Positions 9,468 to 19,115 of a DNA stretch of 64,000 nucleotides are shown piece by piece (position 1 is the stretch's first letter; the number at the start of each line of letters is the position of its first letter). The notes beneath the pieces are model-generated. The model did no database searches, had not been told where the DNA came from, and saw nothing but the letters and a program-made list of their open reading frames with translations. This DNA comes from Legionella bozemanae (lineage in GTDB: Bacteria; Pseudomonadota; Gammaproteobacteria; Legionellales; Legionellaceae): contig NZ_KV441807.1 in NCBI RefSeq assembly GCF_001648595.1, forward strand, positions 3,253 through 67,252, written 5' to 3'. The position numbers were made by a program, and so were the translations under genes.

Positions 9468-9561
9468 GCCAATAAATTTGCAACAGAGCGGGATCTCGCG
9501 GGGCATAGAAAGAAAAAGATAATGGTAAGTGACGATCCCCCAAGCCAACACCCCCTGGATT

Positions 9562-11253
9562 TTAGCTCACATTATCTTCTTTTGGAGAGGATAAATTGAG
9601 TCCATTGACTACTTCCTGCAGCATTTTTAAATGAATGGGTTTGGTCAACACTTTATTCATTTCAGAACGCAAAAGTTCATTTTCTACTTTACCTGAGGTA
9701 TTGGTAGTTAGACCAATAATTGGTATAGGATTTTTCTGTATTTGTTTTTCCTGCTCGCGAATACACTGAATGAGGTTCTTATCTGCTTTGCCGGCTATGC
9801 CTATATCCGTAATGATTAAATCAAAATCATTTGTTTCCAGCAACTCTAAAGCATGCTCACCATCAATCGCAGAATAGAACTGATATTTAGCTTGCTCTGC
9901 AACATTTTCAAGCATATGCAAGGAGATAATATTATCTTCTACGAGTAAAATTAGCGGCGAATTAGATTCTGTTTTTTCTTGCTGTAATTTACTTTCGCCC
10001 GCTCCATAGAGAGAGGAGTTGTTCTCACTGTATCCAATTTTCATCGTAAGGGTAAAATAAAAAGTAGAGCCTTTTCCAACTTCACTTTCTAGATTTATTT
10101 CTCCACCTAATAGACTTAAGTATTTTTGTGCTACGTGAAGACCAACACCATAACCACTGTGTTGGCTTTTATAAGAAGGAATAGCACGGAAAAAACGATC
10201 AAAAATTTTATTTTTTAATTCAGGAGGTATACCAATTCCTGTATCGATTACACTAAATCGAAGTTGGGCATAACTATTTTCATGAGAAAGAGTTTCTACT
10301 TTAATTGTAACAACACCGGTATCAGTGAATTTAATCGCATTTCCTACAAGATTTAACAAAACTCGATGTAATTTTGTACCATCAGTAATAAAACTATTTG
10401 GCGTTGTTTCATCAATCTCAATATTCAATTGAATTTTCTTCATTTCCAGGGTTGGTTGTACAAGATGTGCAATATCTTTAATGTTCTTGCGTAATTCGAA
10501 TAATTCCTCATGTACATCACGTTCTCTGAGGTTATCTGCTGTAACGATTTCCATTACACCGTTGAGCAAATCCAGTAGTTGTTCGCTACTTTCGTGAATC
10601 CAGCGTGCATATTGTTTTCTTTCAGGATCTTCGGCTTTCTCTTCTAAAAGTCGTGACATCCCCACAATACCGCTTAATGGGGTATAAATATCATGGCTCA
10701 TATTTTCTATAAATTCAGTTTTCGCCTGGTTTGCAACTTCTGCATTTTCTTTGGCACGACGCAAGGCAACTTCCATTTTTTTGCGCTCTGTGATATCTAG
10801 AGAAATGCCTAAAACGCCAATAATCTCATTTTTTTGATTGCGTAAAGGAACTTTTTGAGAATAATAAATACCCATTCCATTAGTCATGACTGCATATTCT
10901 TCGGCAGTATGTGGTATGCCTGTTTCCATTACTAATGTATTAAGTTTATTTAATTCTTCCGCCTGATCTTTCCATGGCATGTCGTAATTGGTTTTTCCAA
11001 CGATATCTTTTCTTGATTTCAAACGAGCGCTTTTTGCTTGTGCATCGTTACAACCTAAAAATATATTATTCTTATCTAACCAATAAACATGCCCTGGCAT
11101 TAAAGAAATTATATTTTCATAATAATCATGAACGGCTTGTAACTCATTTTTAAATTTTAGTTTTTCTTCCTCCAGGGAACGCATTAATTGATGAATTTCC
11201 GCATTTTTTCGATCAATAATTTCGTGTAATTCTTTTATTTTTTCAGAATCCAT
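9562..11253 (-). CDS. Hybrid sensor histidine kinase (PAS-HisKA-HATPase-REC)
   Basis: This 563-residue cytoplasmic sensor has no membrane segment. It starts with a coiled coil (1-45), then a PAS domain (about 48-160) ending in ISLDITERKKME. The HisKA H-box NMSHDIYTPLSGIVGM carries the phosphorylated His. A HATPase_c domain follows, with an N box (LLNLVGNAIKFTD), a G1 box (VIDTGIGIP) and a G2 box (GYGVGLHVAQ). A C-terminal receiver domain (about 430-550) has LLVEDN and DLIITDIGI with the phospho-acceptor Asp. The H-box has HDIYTPL where most kinases have HEIRTPL. The architecture suggests an ArcB/BarA-like phosphorelay, but no Hpt domain or partner regulator is adjacent. The signal is unknown. 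Confidence 0.92.
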   Translation of the reverse strand: MDSEKIKELHEIIDRKNAEIHQLMRSLEEEKLKFKNELQAVHDYYENIISLMPGHVYWLDKNNIFLGCNDAQAKSARLKSRKDIVGKTNYDMPWKDQAEELNKLNTLVMETGIPHTAEEYAVMTNGMGIYYSQKVPLRNQKNEIIGVLGISLDITERKKMEVALRRAKENAEVANQAKTEFIENMSHDIYTPLSGIVGMSRLLEEKAEDPERKQYARWIHESSEQLLDLLNGVMEIVTADNLRERDVHEELFELRKNIKDIAHLVQPTLEMKKIQLNIEIDETTPNSFITDGTKLHRVLLNLVGNAIKFTDTGVVTIKVETLSHENSYAQLRFSVIDTGIGIPPELKNKIFDRFFRAIPSYKSQHSGYGVGLHVAQKYLSLLGGEINLESEVGKGSTFYFTLTMKIGYSENNSSLYGAGESKLQQEKTESNSPLILLVEDNIISLHMLENVAEQAKYQFYSAIDGEHALELLETNDFDLIITDIGIAGKADKNLIQCIREQEKQIQKNPIPIIGLTTNTSGKVENELLRSEMNKVLTKPIHLKMLQEVVNGLNLSSPKEDNVS

Positions 11254-11621
11254 TTTTCACCGTATAAATAATCTTAATAAGCGAGATGATGCATTATTAA
11301 GTAAAATATTGTTGTAACTATTGTAGACACTATATTAATGGACTTACTCGTGAAGAGTATAGTAAACCGTCCAAAATGCTCTGTCTTTTTTAAATAATGT
11401 GTGAGGATATTATAAACTATTTATGAAAAAAATGGTTATTTTTTCTTCAAAATGAGTTATACTATGGCTATATTTTCGGTTGGAAATTTAATGGTTTTGA
11501 TTTTAATAATCTAAAAAATACTCATTTAAGTACGTAATGTCATGATTTTAAATAATTTTAAAATGATGACTAAATTGCTACGTACTGTAGTGATAAAATA
11601 AATGCGAAGGAAAATATGTAG
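11254..11621. other. Divergent promoter region
   Basis: This AT-rich 368-bp spacer separates the minus-strand hybrid kinase from the plus-strand cyclodipeptide synthase-like gene and must hold both promoters. A GAAGGAAAA ribosome-binding site lies just before the start at 11622. I do not see a convincing regulator site. Confidence 0.4.
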
Positions 11622-13052
11622 ATGCCAAAAGTTAGAGGTCCGAAAGAAGGTAAATTTGTTACCGCAAGTTTTGATCCGATAAATAAAAGAGACAATAGTA
11701 AAAGTCGTTTTCCCTCTCTAAAGACTACAAAAGATTTAGTCCTTTTAAGTATTAAAGGAAATGAGTTTTGTGCCGGTGACTATTTAGGAGCTATTGTGCA
11801 ACAAGCTGTTGCTACTCATCAAACTCCTACTGATTTTACTGGCCCTAAAGGTAAAACAACTTTTTTAATTGCTGATGAAATTTATTGGCACAATCTTAAG
11901 GGGAAGACTACGTCTCCTGACGAAGAAGTGATTCTTAAGAAGAATGCTTTGGAAGAAGGTGAAAAGTATTTTGAGAGTAATTTAGCTGCTTTCTTAACTC
12001 CTTTGGGTATGACTGTTGATGAGTTCAAAAGCAGATTTCCCAGTAGTGCATCAATGGACGAAAAAATTTCTATTATCAATCAACTCGCTTTGGAGCAAGG
12101 AAAGAATTTCGAGATCGTTCGTTGGCATACATGGGTAACTCAGCGTGATTTTGATAAAACATTAAAAGACATATTACCTTATTATGACAACGTAGAAGGC
12201 CTTCAAGAAGCTATTGAGGATTCAGTCATTGACTTTGTGAAACGTCATTCTAAAGATGAAGGCGATTGTGAAGTATGGACTGAGCGTTCTCGAGGCTATT
12301 TAAGAGAAGAAAGTCCGTCTATTATGTTGTTAGCAGCGCAGTTAGGTTATAATTTTATTATTTATCCAGGCGCTATTTTGCCTCCTTTTTCAGCAACAAA
12401 AGAGTACTTTGTTGTTGATAACCATGTTGCTCGTATTGAAAAAGGTTACAGTATCAAAGACGAGTGTACTCATAATAAATTTTGTCTTCACACTGAGAAT
12501 CCTTCTCGCTTAGTCAACTGGTTAGAAGTTAACTTTACTAGAAGCCATGAAGCTGCAAAATCACGTGAAGCTTCAAAAACACGTGAAGTTACCACACCAT
12601 CTGAAGTTACAAAAACCCAGGAAGTTACAAAACTACAAGAAGGTGCAAAATTACCAGAGGTTACAAAATCAAGGGCTCTTACTTTTTTCGACCCAGGTAA
12701 ATCTACCACCACTCTAGCTCCTCCTAGAAAAGGACATGAACCTCTAATAACCGAGATTACAGATGAAGATGGAGTAGTATTACAGATAGTACCTAAAAAC
12801 GAGAGCATTATTTCCTCAATAGTGCAAGGGATTACTCGGGCTCTTGAGAATCAATTCCCTAGTCAGAAGGGTAAATTAGAAAAACGTATACAAACTCCAC
12901 TGACACAAGTGTTTGAGGGTATTACGCAAGGGGTTTTAGCAGCAGATCATCTTTCTATGTCAGATAAGATCGGATTTCTGACTGAATTGGTTGATTCTTA
13001 TGTTAATCGTGCGGCGGAGCCAAAGCGTGCTCCAATGCCGACGATCTCATAA
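11622..13052 (+). CDS. tRNA-dependent cyclodipeptide synthase (XYP type) with repetitive C-terminal extension
   Basis: Cyclodipeptide synthases take amino acids from two aminoacyl-tRNAs and join them into a diketopiperazine. Family hallmarks are visible: the strand and catalytic serine LLSIKGN (Ser43), the strand LIADEIYWHNL (82-92), the pair Tyr226/Glu230 in GYLREESP with the spacing of AlbC Tyr178/Glu182, and the YP pair in FIIYPG (248-249), which marks the XYP subfamily. XYP enzymes are known from Legionella relatives. The usual length is 220-280 residues; this one has 476. After residue about 305 comes a degenerate six-residue repeat of the form xxEVTK (to about 355), then a roughly 120-residue tail without a known domain. 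No cyclodipeptide oxidase or tailoring gene adjoins. The family call is by motif only. Confidence 0.72.
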   Translation: MPKVRGPKEGKFVTASFDPINKRDNSKSRFPSLKTTKDLVLLSIKGNEFCAGDYLGAIVQQAVATHQTPTDFTGPKGKTTFLIADEIYWHNLKGKTTSPDEEVILKKNALEEGEKYFESNLAAFLTPLGMTVDEFKSRFPSSASMDEKISIINQLALEQGKNFEIVRWHTWVTQRDFDKTLKDILPYYDNVEGLQEAIEDSVIDFVKRHSKDEGDCEVWTERSRGYLREESPSIMLLAAQLGYNFIIYPGAILPPFSATKEYFVVDNHVARIEKGYSIKDECTHNKFCLHTENPSRLVNWLEVNFTRSHEAAKSREASKTREVTTPSEVTKTQEVTKLQEGAKLPEVTKSRALTFFDPGKSTTTLAPPRKGHEPLITEITDEDGVVLQIVPKNESIISSIVQGITRALENQFPSQKGKLEKRIQTPLTQVFEGITQGVLAADHLSMSDKIGFLTELVDSYVNRAAEPKRAPMPTIS

Positions 13053-13062
13053 AAATATTTCT

Positions 13063-13090
13063 AAGCCCATATCAAATTATGGGCTTTTTT
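13063..13090. terminator. Rho-independent terminator between convergent genes
   Basis: A 9-bp perfect stem AAGCCCATA/TATGGGCTT with a 6-base loop is followed on the + strand by a T run. It ends the cyclodipeptide synthase-like gene and, with A residues on its other side, may also serve the convergent DUF945 gene. Confidence 0.85.
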
Positions 13091-13104
13091 GTACCTACCC
13101 CAAA

Positions 13105-14520
13105 TTACTTCAACATATCGGGATTAAAGGGTTGTCCATTCACAAAAATCTTTTGGTTTTCTAATTTGAAAGTAAGGACATAATCATTCCCTTCAATCTT
13201 TAAAAGTCCTTTATTGACTAAATCGTGTAACATTTTTTCCGCTTGGGTTGCAGCTTGATTATCCGGATTAGTAAAGATTTGTTCCGGACTTGCTGAGCCA
13301 GGCGATGTTACCTGAGCATCTGGAGTGGTTTGAGTATTGTCGGCGAGATTATTCTTAATTGATGCGGTAACAAGTGCTTTTACAGTTGTTATCGGTGCTT
13401 TAAAGTGACCTTCGCCAGACATCTTTTGCATCATCTGAGACAAGTCATCGCCTTCGCTTTTGGGCAGTGACATTTTCAAATTACCTATAATTTTCCCATC
13501 CGGTACGTTCAAAGTCATTTCCGAAAGTTCTAATACCGCCCCTTTGGCAAGGAGTTTGGGTAATTCAGTTGCAAATGCAAGCGTCACCAAATTGGGGTCA
13601 CTATTATTTTGAATCAAATTGAATTCTTGTTGATTGATTTTCGCTGCAATGACCGGATCCAGATTTCTAAAACTCAAATGTAAAATGCCTGGTCCATAAT
13701 TTTGGTTATCCGTAAATAGCTTTTGTAATGACAGTTTAAAATCAATGTCCATTACACTATCATGAATATTAGAACCGACCGATAAATCAAATTCTCCCAG
13801 TTCGAATACTTTTTCACTCGCCAGATTGATTGCAATAGAAGGAATATCAAAACGAGATTGTCCAATCCATAACCAGTCTTGATGTCGTTTAAATTTATAA
13901 TCATAGGTGATTTCACCAATATCGAAGGCAAGATTATTCTTTATATTGGAGGGATTATTGGCGGCTCCTTTGACTCCCAATAATCTTAAGTTACCATCAA
14001 TATTATCAAGATTCGAAGAAACACAGAGCAAAGAGGATAAGCCCCGCCAATTTAACTTGAAGTCCCCTTCATTTTGTCCAATTTTGCCTTCTACGGCGAA
14101 AGAAGGAAGTGTGTATCTAAAAATGGTTTTATTCAAATAATTAATAAACGCTTCATAATGAGTTTCAGGTTGGGTTGTGACAAGACCTATTCCAAAACGT
14201 ATACCATGATCTGTCGCTATAAAAGGCCCATGTTTGATATAAATAGGGATGTCTACATCAAAATCAGCTGGTGGTTCAGTTTTGGTAACACCATTTTTAT
14301 CTGTTATATTTTGTGCCGGGATATGCATCTTAAATGTTAAATTCGCTTGAGATGAAAACCAGCCTCGGTGGTAGTTTCCTAGATGAACACTAAATGAAGA
14401 GGTTTTAGGAATTGAATTTATATTTTTACTTAGGGTATTCTCGATTGAGAAGCCAATAGCAAAGTAAGCCACAAGGATAAGCACTACTAAAGCTATGAGG
14501 AAACCAGTCCATTTTTTCAT
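13105..14520 (-). CDS. DUF945 (YdgA-like) inner-membrane-anchored protein
   Basis: The 471-residue protein starts with MKKWTGFLIALVVLILVAYFA, one membrane-spanning segment acting as a signal anchor, followed by a large periplasmic part. Early features typical of the YdgA/DUF945 family are the NYHRGWFSSQA segment and a long run of beta-rich repeats (GKIIGNLKMSLP, EMTLNVPDG) reminiscent of AsmA-like lipid-handling proteins. A Ser/Pro/Gln-rich low-complexity linker (about residues 395-425) precedes a final globular piece (FKLENQKIFVNGQPF). The function of the family is not established. The gene stands alone between terminators. Confidence 0.75.
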   Translation of the reverse strand: MKKWTGFLIALVVLILVAYFAIGFSIENTLSKNINSIPKTSSFSVHLGNYHRGWFSSQANLTFKMHIPAQNITDKNGVTKTEPPADFDVDIPIYIKHGPFIATDHGIRFGIGLVTTQPETHYEAFINYLNKTIFRYTLPSFAVEGKIGQNEGDFKLNWRGLSSLLCVSSNLDNIDGNLRLLGVKGAANNPSNIKNNLAFDIGEITYDYKFKRHQDWLWIGQSRFDIPSIAINLASEKVFELGEFDLSVGSNIHDSVMDIDFKLSLQKLFTDNQNYGPGILHLSFRNLDPVIAAKINQQEFNLIQNNSDPNLVTLAFATELPKLLAKGAVLELSEMTLNVPDGKIIGNLKMSLPKSEGDDLSQMMQKMSGEGHFKAPITTVKALVTASIKNNLADNTQTTPDAQVTSPGSASPEQIFTNPDNQAATQAEKMLHDLVNKGLLKIEGNDYVLTFKLENQKIFVNGQPFNPDMLK

Positions 14521-14626
14521 AAATACTCACATTAAAATCCCTTTGTTACTATTATGTAGCCCAAAAATTTTATTTTGTAAATTAAATAGATAGTTATCTT
14601 TATTTCAAGCCGGATCAAAATTTATA

Positions 14627-14653
14627 AAGACCAGCGTTCTGGTCTTGTTTTTT
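14627..14653. terminator. Hairpin terminator after carbonic anhydrase
   Basis: A perfect 8-bp stem AAGACCAG/CTGGTCTT with a 4-base loop sits directly behind the carbonic anhydrase stop. The T run is on the + strand side and a shorter T-rich tract on the minus side, so it may act in both directions. Confidence 0.65.
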
Positions 14654-15695
14654 AATAAGTAAAACTTAAATTATGGAGTACTTCTGGAATTGATTTAGGA
14701 GTTGGCATTGTAAAGAATGAATGACGCATTATTTTTTTAATATGCTCTTGATAACCTTCTGACTCTGCAACATTTTTTTGAAAATCTTTTAAATTCATTA
14801 ACTTTAACTGACAGCCCTGTTCCAGCATATTACTAAATTGGGCATCATCGATGCTGGAATATAAACCGCCTAATTCTTCCCACAATTTTTGTGTGACTTC
14901 TTTTTTTATTGCATGCCAGATGGGAAGTAAATCATTTTCAAGAAGTGAAAATAACTGCATTAATTCTCTATATTCCTTCGCTGTCCGAGGATGGGTTAAC
15001 AATTCCAAATGCTGCATCGCTACTTGCTCAATAATTTTATCCCGTCTGGTGGAAAGAGCAAAAGTTAATGCTTTTTCGAAGGGAAAAAATTCATGATATT
15101 GAGGTTCATAAACAAATACTTCACCTGTTTCAAACTCATAGAACCATCCATGGATTGAGAGTTCTTTGCGTGCCAATTTTTCCGCAATTAGTGGATATGT
15201 TTTTAAATGTTCCATCTGTGCCAAAATGTTTAACTTAGTCGCTTGTCTTACTTTTAAAGTGAAATTATCTGAGTGAAGCTCTTTCGAGTCGTTCACTTGT
15301 TTTAAGACAGAATGTGAATGAGTAAGCCATGAGGCGACTTCAGGCAGATGTTCATGGAGATTGGGGGTTAATAAACCTTTCATAGCACCACAATGAGAAT
15401 GACCGCAAATAATAATGTCTTTTATACTATGAAGTTCGCTTAGGGCAAACATGAGCCCTGCTGCTTCACTTGAAGGAATATGTGAAGGAGGAATGATATT
15501 TCCCACATTACGAATGACGAATAAATCACCCGGTTTTGTTTGGGTTAAAAGATTTGGTAATAAGCGTGAATCAGAGCAAGTAATGAATAAAATTTCAGGA
15601 TTTTGCGCTGCACTTAATTTCTTAAAGTCTTCCTCCATTTGTTTAAATGATTCATTTTGAAACTGACGTACTCCAAGCATCAATCTAATTAACAT
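14652..15695 (-). CDS. Beta-carbonic anhydrase with C-terminal extension
   Basis: The enzyme interconverts CO2 and bicarbonate. All zinc-site motifs of the beta class are present: TCSDSRLLP (zinc Cys, then the Asp-Arg dyad), RNVGNIIPP and GHSHCGAMKG (zinc His and Cys). The ATG at 15695 follows GGAG by five bases and is preferred to the GTG at 15701, giving 347 residues. Ordinary beta enzymes have 200-230. The extra 120 residues or so at the C-terminus (after FEKALTF) are helical and unfamiliar. The N-terminal segment (RLMLGVRQFQNESF) matches the normal start of the family. Activity is very likely; the role of the tail is unknown. Confidence 0.9.
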   Translation of the reverse strand: MLIRLMLGVRQFQNESFKQMEEDFKKLSAAQNPEILFITCSDSRLLPNLLTQTKPGDLFVIRNVGNIIPPSHIPSSEAAGLMFALSELHSIKDIIICGHSHCGAMKGLLTPNLHEHLPEVASWLTHSHSVLKQVNDSKELHSDNFTLKVRQATKLNILAQMEHLKTYPLIAEKLARKELSIHGWFYEFETGEVFVYEPQYHEFFPFEKALTFALSTRRDKIIEQVAMQHLELLTHPRTAKEYRELMQLFSLLENDLLPIWHAIKKEVTQKLWEELGGLYSSIDDAQFSNMLEQGCQLKLMNLKDFQKNVAESEGYQEHIKKIMRHSFFTMPTPKSIPEVLHNLSFTY

Positions 15696-16022
15696 AAACA
15701 CTCCTTTTTAAGTGGATGGCCAATTGTTGTATTACATATGTAAGAATAAACATTGGTATTATTTCACAATTGTTAATTTGTATAACAAAATTGTAAAGAA
15801 TGGCAAGAGGGGCTTTGGTTGGAGATGATGTATTTTAAGTCAGATTGGAAGAATTTCTTATAAAGTAACTTTTCTTTCAGTGGCCAAGAAGTTGTTGGGT
15901 TGAATTATACCGGCCCCATAATGAAGGCTGCTGTCATTTATTTATGCCGCGCAAAACAGGTCGGCAAAAATAAAAGACCTACAGCCATACGTTATATTAA
16001 AGCGAGCCCCAAATTTTGAGTG
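15696..16022. other. Intergenic, no gene recognised
   Basis: This spacer of about 325 bp between two minus-strand genes presumably contains the carbonic anhydrase promoter. No ORF, repeat copy or clear regulator site is seen. Confidence 0.4.
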
Positions 16023-17729
16023 CTAAAAAACTGAGGGGGGATTGTTAGGAGCCTCTGCATTGCGAAGTACCTCCTGAAATGTTTGAGTAAGTGTTGCTCT
16101 TATTTCAGAACTTGGGGTACTCGTAATAACGCTTAATTTTTGACCAATAAAGTCGATTAAGTCGTTTATTGTCTTTTCGATTTTATTTGGCTTATTCATT
16201 AAGAAACTTTCTAACTGAATCGTTAATTCTTCAAGCGCCTGATTAAAACAATTTTTTGCTTCTGAGATTTTAGGGGCAACTGATAGAGGGCTTTGATATC
16301 CATGACTAAAATGCTTATAGGGTCCAATCAGTTTTTGATGTTGAATGTATAGCTCCTTCACTTTTATAGCTGCTCTATTATGTCCGGGATCTATTTTAAG
16401 TACTTGTTGATATAGATCGAAAGTTAATACAATCGCATTTTGTTTTTGAACTCCATCCGCTCTATATTTACCGAAGAAATCTGCGATAAGAGAGAGTAAA
16501 TTCGCCAAAAATTTTGGATTGGAGGAATCAGTCGTTATTTTTTCCAGACTGGATTGAAAGGCTCTACTATAAGGGAGCATGTCTTCTGATGCCTGTGATT
16601 GTAATGCAGTGCTAAAAAAACCTTGTGGCGTTGCACCAAATCCTTGATTACTAAAGGATAGGCTGATGCTTTGTACCATTGTTTGGGTCGAGGTTTGAAA
16701 GACACTTACTGAAGGAGGAGCAAGTGTAGGAGGTGGGACGATTTCAGAGCCCGAGTTTTGCAAGTCCATCGGAGTAACAGGATGGTTAGAACTTAAATCA
16801 GATTCTTCTGATACAACAGCTATGGAATTATCCTCGTTTTCTTCCATATCTGAAGTGGCATAAGTTTCTTCTGTTTTTTCCATATCTTCTAGCTGACTTT
16901 CTTCATGAGAGATTAGCTGAACTAAATTTTGCAGATCTTCTAAAATTGGATTTTCTCTTTCCTCATCAGAAAGCAAGGCAGAGAGTCTTTTACATTCATG
17001 AACAAGTTCACTAATATCCTCATCATTAAAAAGAGTGAGTCTTGTAACATAGCTTAGTAGTTCCAGCTTCCGCAAGGGAGATTGAATTGTCGCCTCCCGA
17101 AGTTTGTGTTTGTTTATGTATTCAGACATTACTGTAAGGATGTTTTCATCGTTTGTCTCTTTATAGTGGCGTTCAAGTAAATTTAAATAGCCTAGACTGC
17201 TTGAGAGCTTAGGGCAGTCTTTTGTTTTCATCTGAAAGTTAATTGCTCGATTCATCCAGTCAATCGCTTGTGGAAGCGTAAGACTTATTTCTGTGCTATC
17301 TTCCTCTGCTTCCATTTGATCGACTATCGCATCACTTACTTCTTCACAAACGGCAGCAAGCAACTCATTAGTTTTTTTAATCACTTGTTCTTCATTACTA
17401 ATGGAGTGTTTCTTCCCTGCAAGATGCTCTTTGTGCGTAATTTCCATTTCATGCAGCAAACTGGGGATTTCTTGCCAATAGTTTGCAATGGCGTTGAAGT
17501 GCCCGTCTTGAGCTTCACGACGGATGAGCTGAAGTTTGGTTATTATATTTTCAGAAAGTACATAAACCAAAGCATCATAAAAATCAGTGTATCGAGTGCT
17601 TTTAGAAGCGGCATGCAAATAAAGAGTTTTTAGCGCTTCCGAGTAATGCATAAGTGCTTCTTCATATCTTTGCTCGTTATAAGCGATATCGCCTTGTTGT
17701 TGTCTGAATGTATTAAAGTAAAATCCCAT
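16023..17729 (-). CDS. TPR-containing hypothetical protein, effector candidate
   Basis: The 568-residue soluble protein begins with one clear tetratricopeptide-type hairpin (QQGDIAYNEQRYEEALMHYS, residues 11-30), which usually binds partner proteins. The middle is helical and acidic, with an E/D-rich low-complexity segment (about 275-305) and a Pro/Ser/Thr-rich linker (315-350). A second helical segment with a TPR-like DLYQQVLKIDPGHNRAAIKV lies near residue 430. No enzyme motif is seen. TPR plus low-complexity linkers are common in Legionella effectors, but no PmrA or CpxR site is evident upstream. Confidence 0.55.
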   Translation of the reverse strand: MGFYFNTFRQQQGDIAYNEQRYEEALMHYSEALKTLYLHAASKSTRYTDFYDALVYVLSENIITKLQLIRREAQDGHFNAIANYWQEIPSLLHEMEITHKEHLAGKKHSISNEEQVIKKTNELLAAVCEEVSDAIVDQMEAEEDSTEISLTLPQAIDWMNRAINFQMKTKDCPKLSSSLGYLNLLERHYKETNDENILTVMSEYINKHKLREATIQSPLRKLELLSYVTRLTLFNDEDISELVHECKRLSALLSDEERENPILEDLQNLVQLISHEESQLEDMEKTEETYATSDMEENEDNSIAVVSEESDLSSNHPVTPMDLQNSGSEIVPPPTLAPPSVSVFQTSTQTMVQSISLSFSNQGFGATPQGFFSTALQSQASEDMLPYSRAFQSSLEKITTDSSNPKFLANLLSLIADFFGKYRADGVQKQNAIVLTFDLYQQVLKIDPGHNRAAIKVKELYIQHQKLIGPYKHFSHGYQSPLSVAPKISEAKNCFNQALEELTIQLESFLMNKPNKIEKTINDLIDFIGQKLSVITSTPSSEIRATLTQTFQEVLRNAEAPNNPPSVF

Positions 17730-17911
17730 AATTGTTACTCGTAAACAAAAAAGGTTATTGTAACTTCGTAATTTTTTTATTCAACAAGTAAATATATATT
17801 TCAGTTATTAATAATTATGGAGAAGATGTTTCATTTGGGCATTAAACAGGCTTTTTATTAGTAGTTTGCACTACTTAATGTTAGAAAATCACTGTTTTAC
17901 GATACTAATTT

Positions 17912-18982
17912 TTATTGGGTATTAATGACTTGATTGAAAATACGCTTTGCCAATCGTTTTAATGGGACATGGTTCGTATTCGTAAGTATAATAATACTCA
18001 CATGATCATCAATATGACGTTCTATCCAACTGCTGTAGCCCCTTATAGCACCGTTTTTGAAAGCAAGGCGCTTACCATTAATAGAGGAAACTTGCCATCC
18101 TAAAGACCACGCCCAATTTTTTTGACCTGCAAGTGCTCCATTTTTTAAAAAGACTGGTGCCCACATTTGACGATAGGTTGCTGGTGTTAATATTTTCCCG
18201 GTAGACATGGCATTATCCCATTTTGCCATATCACTAATATTCGATACGATTCCACCTGAACCCCACATTTGACGCCATGGATTTTGATTTGGGTTAGGAG
18301 TAATTTTACCTTCTTTCAATTGATATCCTGTTGCCAGATTTGGAGGAAAGAGTGAATTAGGGAAACCTGTGTGGTTCATCTCCAAAGGGTCAAAAATGGT
18401 GTGTGATAAATAATCACCTAATGTTTGATTGCTCACATTTTCAATGACACGCCCCAATACGGCATAGGCAAAATTATTATAAGTAATTGCTGATCCCGGT
18501 GGAAACTGCATGGGTCTTTTAGCTAAGTCGTTCCATACTTTAATCCATGGGCGATGTGGTCCATGATGCTGAGGAATACCACTAGAGTGTGAAAGTAATT
18601 GTTGAATTGTTACATTCTGCCATTGTTCTGGTGCTTTGGGTACATAGTCCAAGACAGAATTATTTAAGTTTACTTTTCCTTCTTGTACTAAGGTCATAAG
18701 TGCAAAAGCAGTGATGACTTTAGACACTGAGCCAATACCAAATAGGGTTTGTGCATCTACAGGGTCTTTTGTTTCAATATTGGCATAACCATATCCTTTT
18801 ATAAGGAGTGGCTCGCCATCTTTGAGTACAGCTAATGCTAATCCAGGGATATTGTTTTTCTGCATAAAAACAACGACTGTATTATCAATTCTTTGTTTTA
18901 TGACTTCTGAGTTGGCATTGACACATTGCAAAGAAAAAAGAAGAGGCACACATAGAAGAAATCTTAAGTTTTTTTTATACAT
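17912..18982 (-). CDS. Class C beta-lactamase-like serine hydrolase, secreted
   Basis: A Sec signal peptide (residues 1-23, FLLCVPLLFSLQCVNA) precedes a beta-lactamase/transpeptidase-fold hydrolase of the AmpC/EstB group. The nucleophile motif is GIGSVSKVITA (SxxK, near residue 79) and the YxN motif is TYNNFAYAVLG. The third motif, normally KTG or HxG, appears as KNGAIRGYSSW near the C-terminus, which differs from true AmpC and favours an esterase or D-aminopeptidase. At 356 residues the length is normal. The substrate may be a peptidoglycan-type peptide, an ester or a lactam; resistance should not be assumed. Confidence 0.85.
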   Translation of the reverse strand: MYKKNLRFLLCVPLLFSLQCVNANSEVIKQRIDNTVVVFMQKNNIPGLALAVLKDGEPLLIKGYGYANIETKDPVDAQTLFGIGSVSKVITAFALMTLVQEGKVNLNNSVLDYVPKAPEQWQNVTIQQLLSHSSGIPQHHGPHRPWIKVWNDLAKRPMQFPPGSAITYNNFAYAVLGRVIENVSNQTLGDYLSHTIFDPLEMNHTGFPNSLFPPNLATGYQLKEGKITPNPNQNPWRQMWGSGGIVSNISDMAKWDNAMSTGKILTPATYRQMWAPVFLKNGALAGQKNWAWSLGWQVSSINGKRLAFKNGAIRGYSSWIERHIDDHVSIIILTNTNHVPLKRLAKRIFNQVINTQ

Positions 18983-19115
18983 TTAATACACCTTACTCTT
19001 TTGCGTGAGCAATGTATCAATAATCATGTCGAATATTTTTTGATACTTATATAATAGAGTAGGTAACTGGAGCAAAAAGTACCAAGATATTTTGGTACTT
19101 TTTACTAAAATAGTA

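Noticed and set aside
9372-9599. 75-codon plus frame
   Set aside because: It runs through the palindromic repeat and into the end of the kinase gene; composition is not coding.
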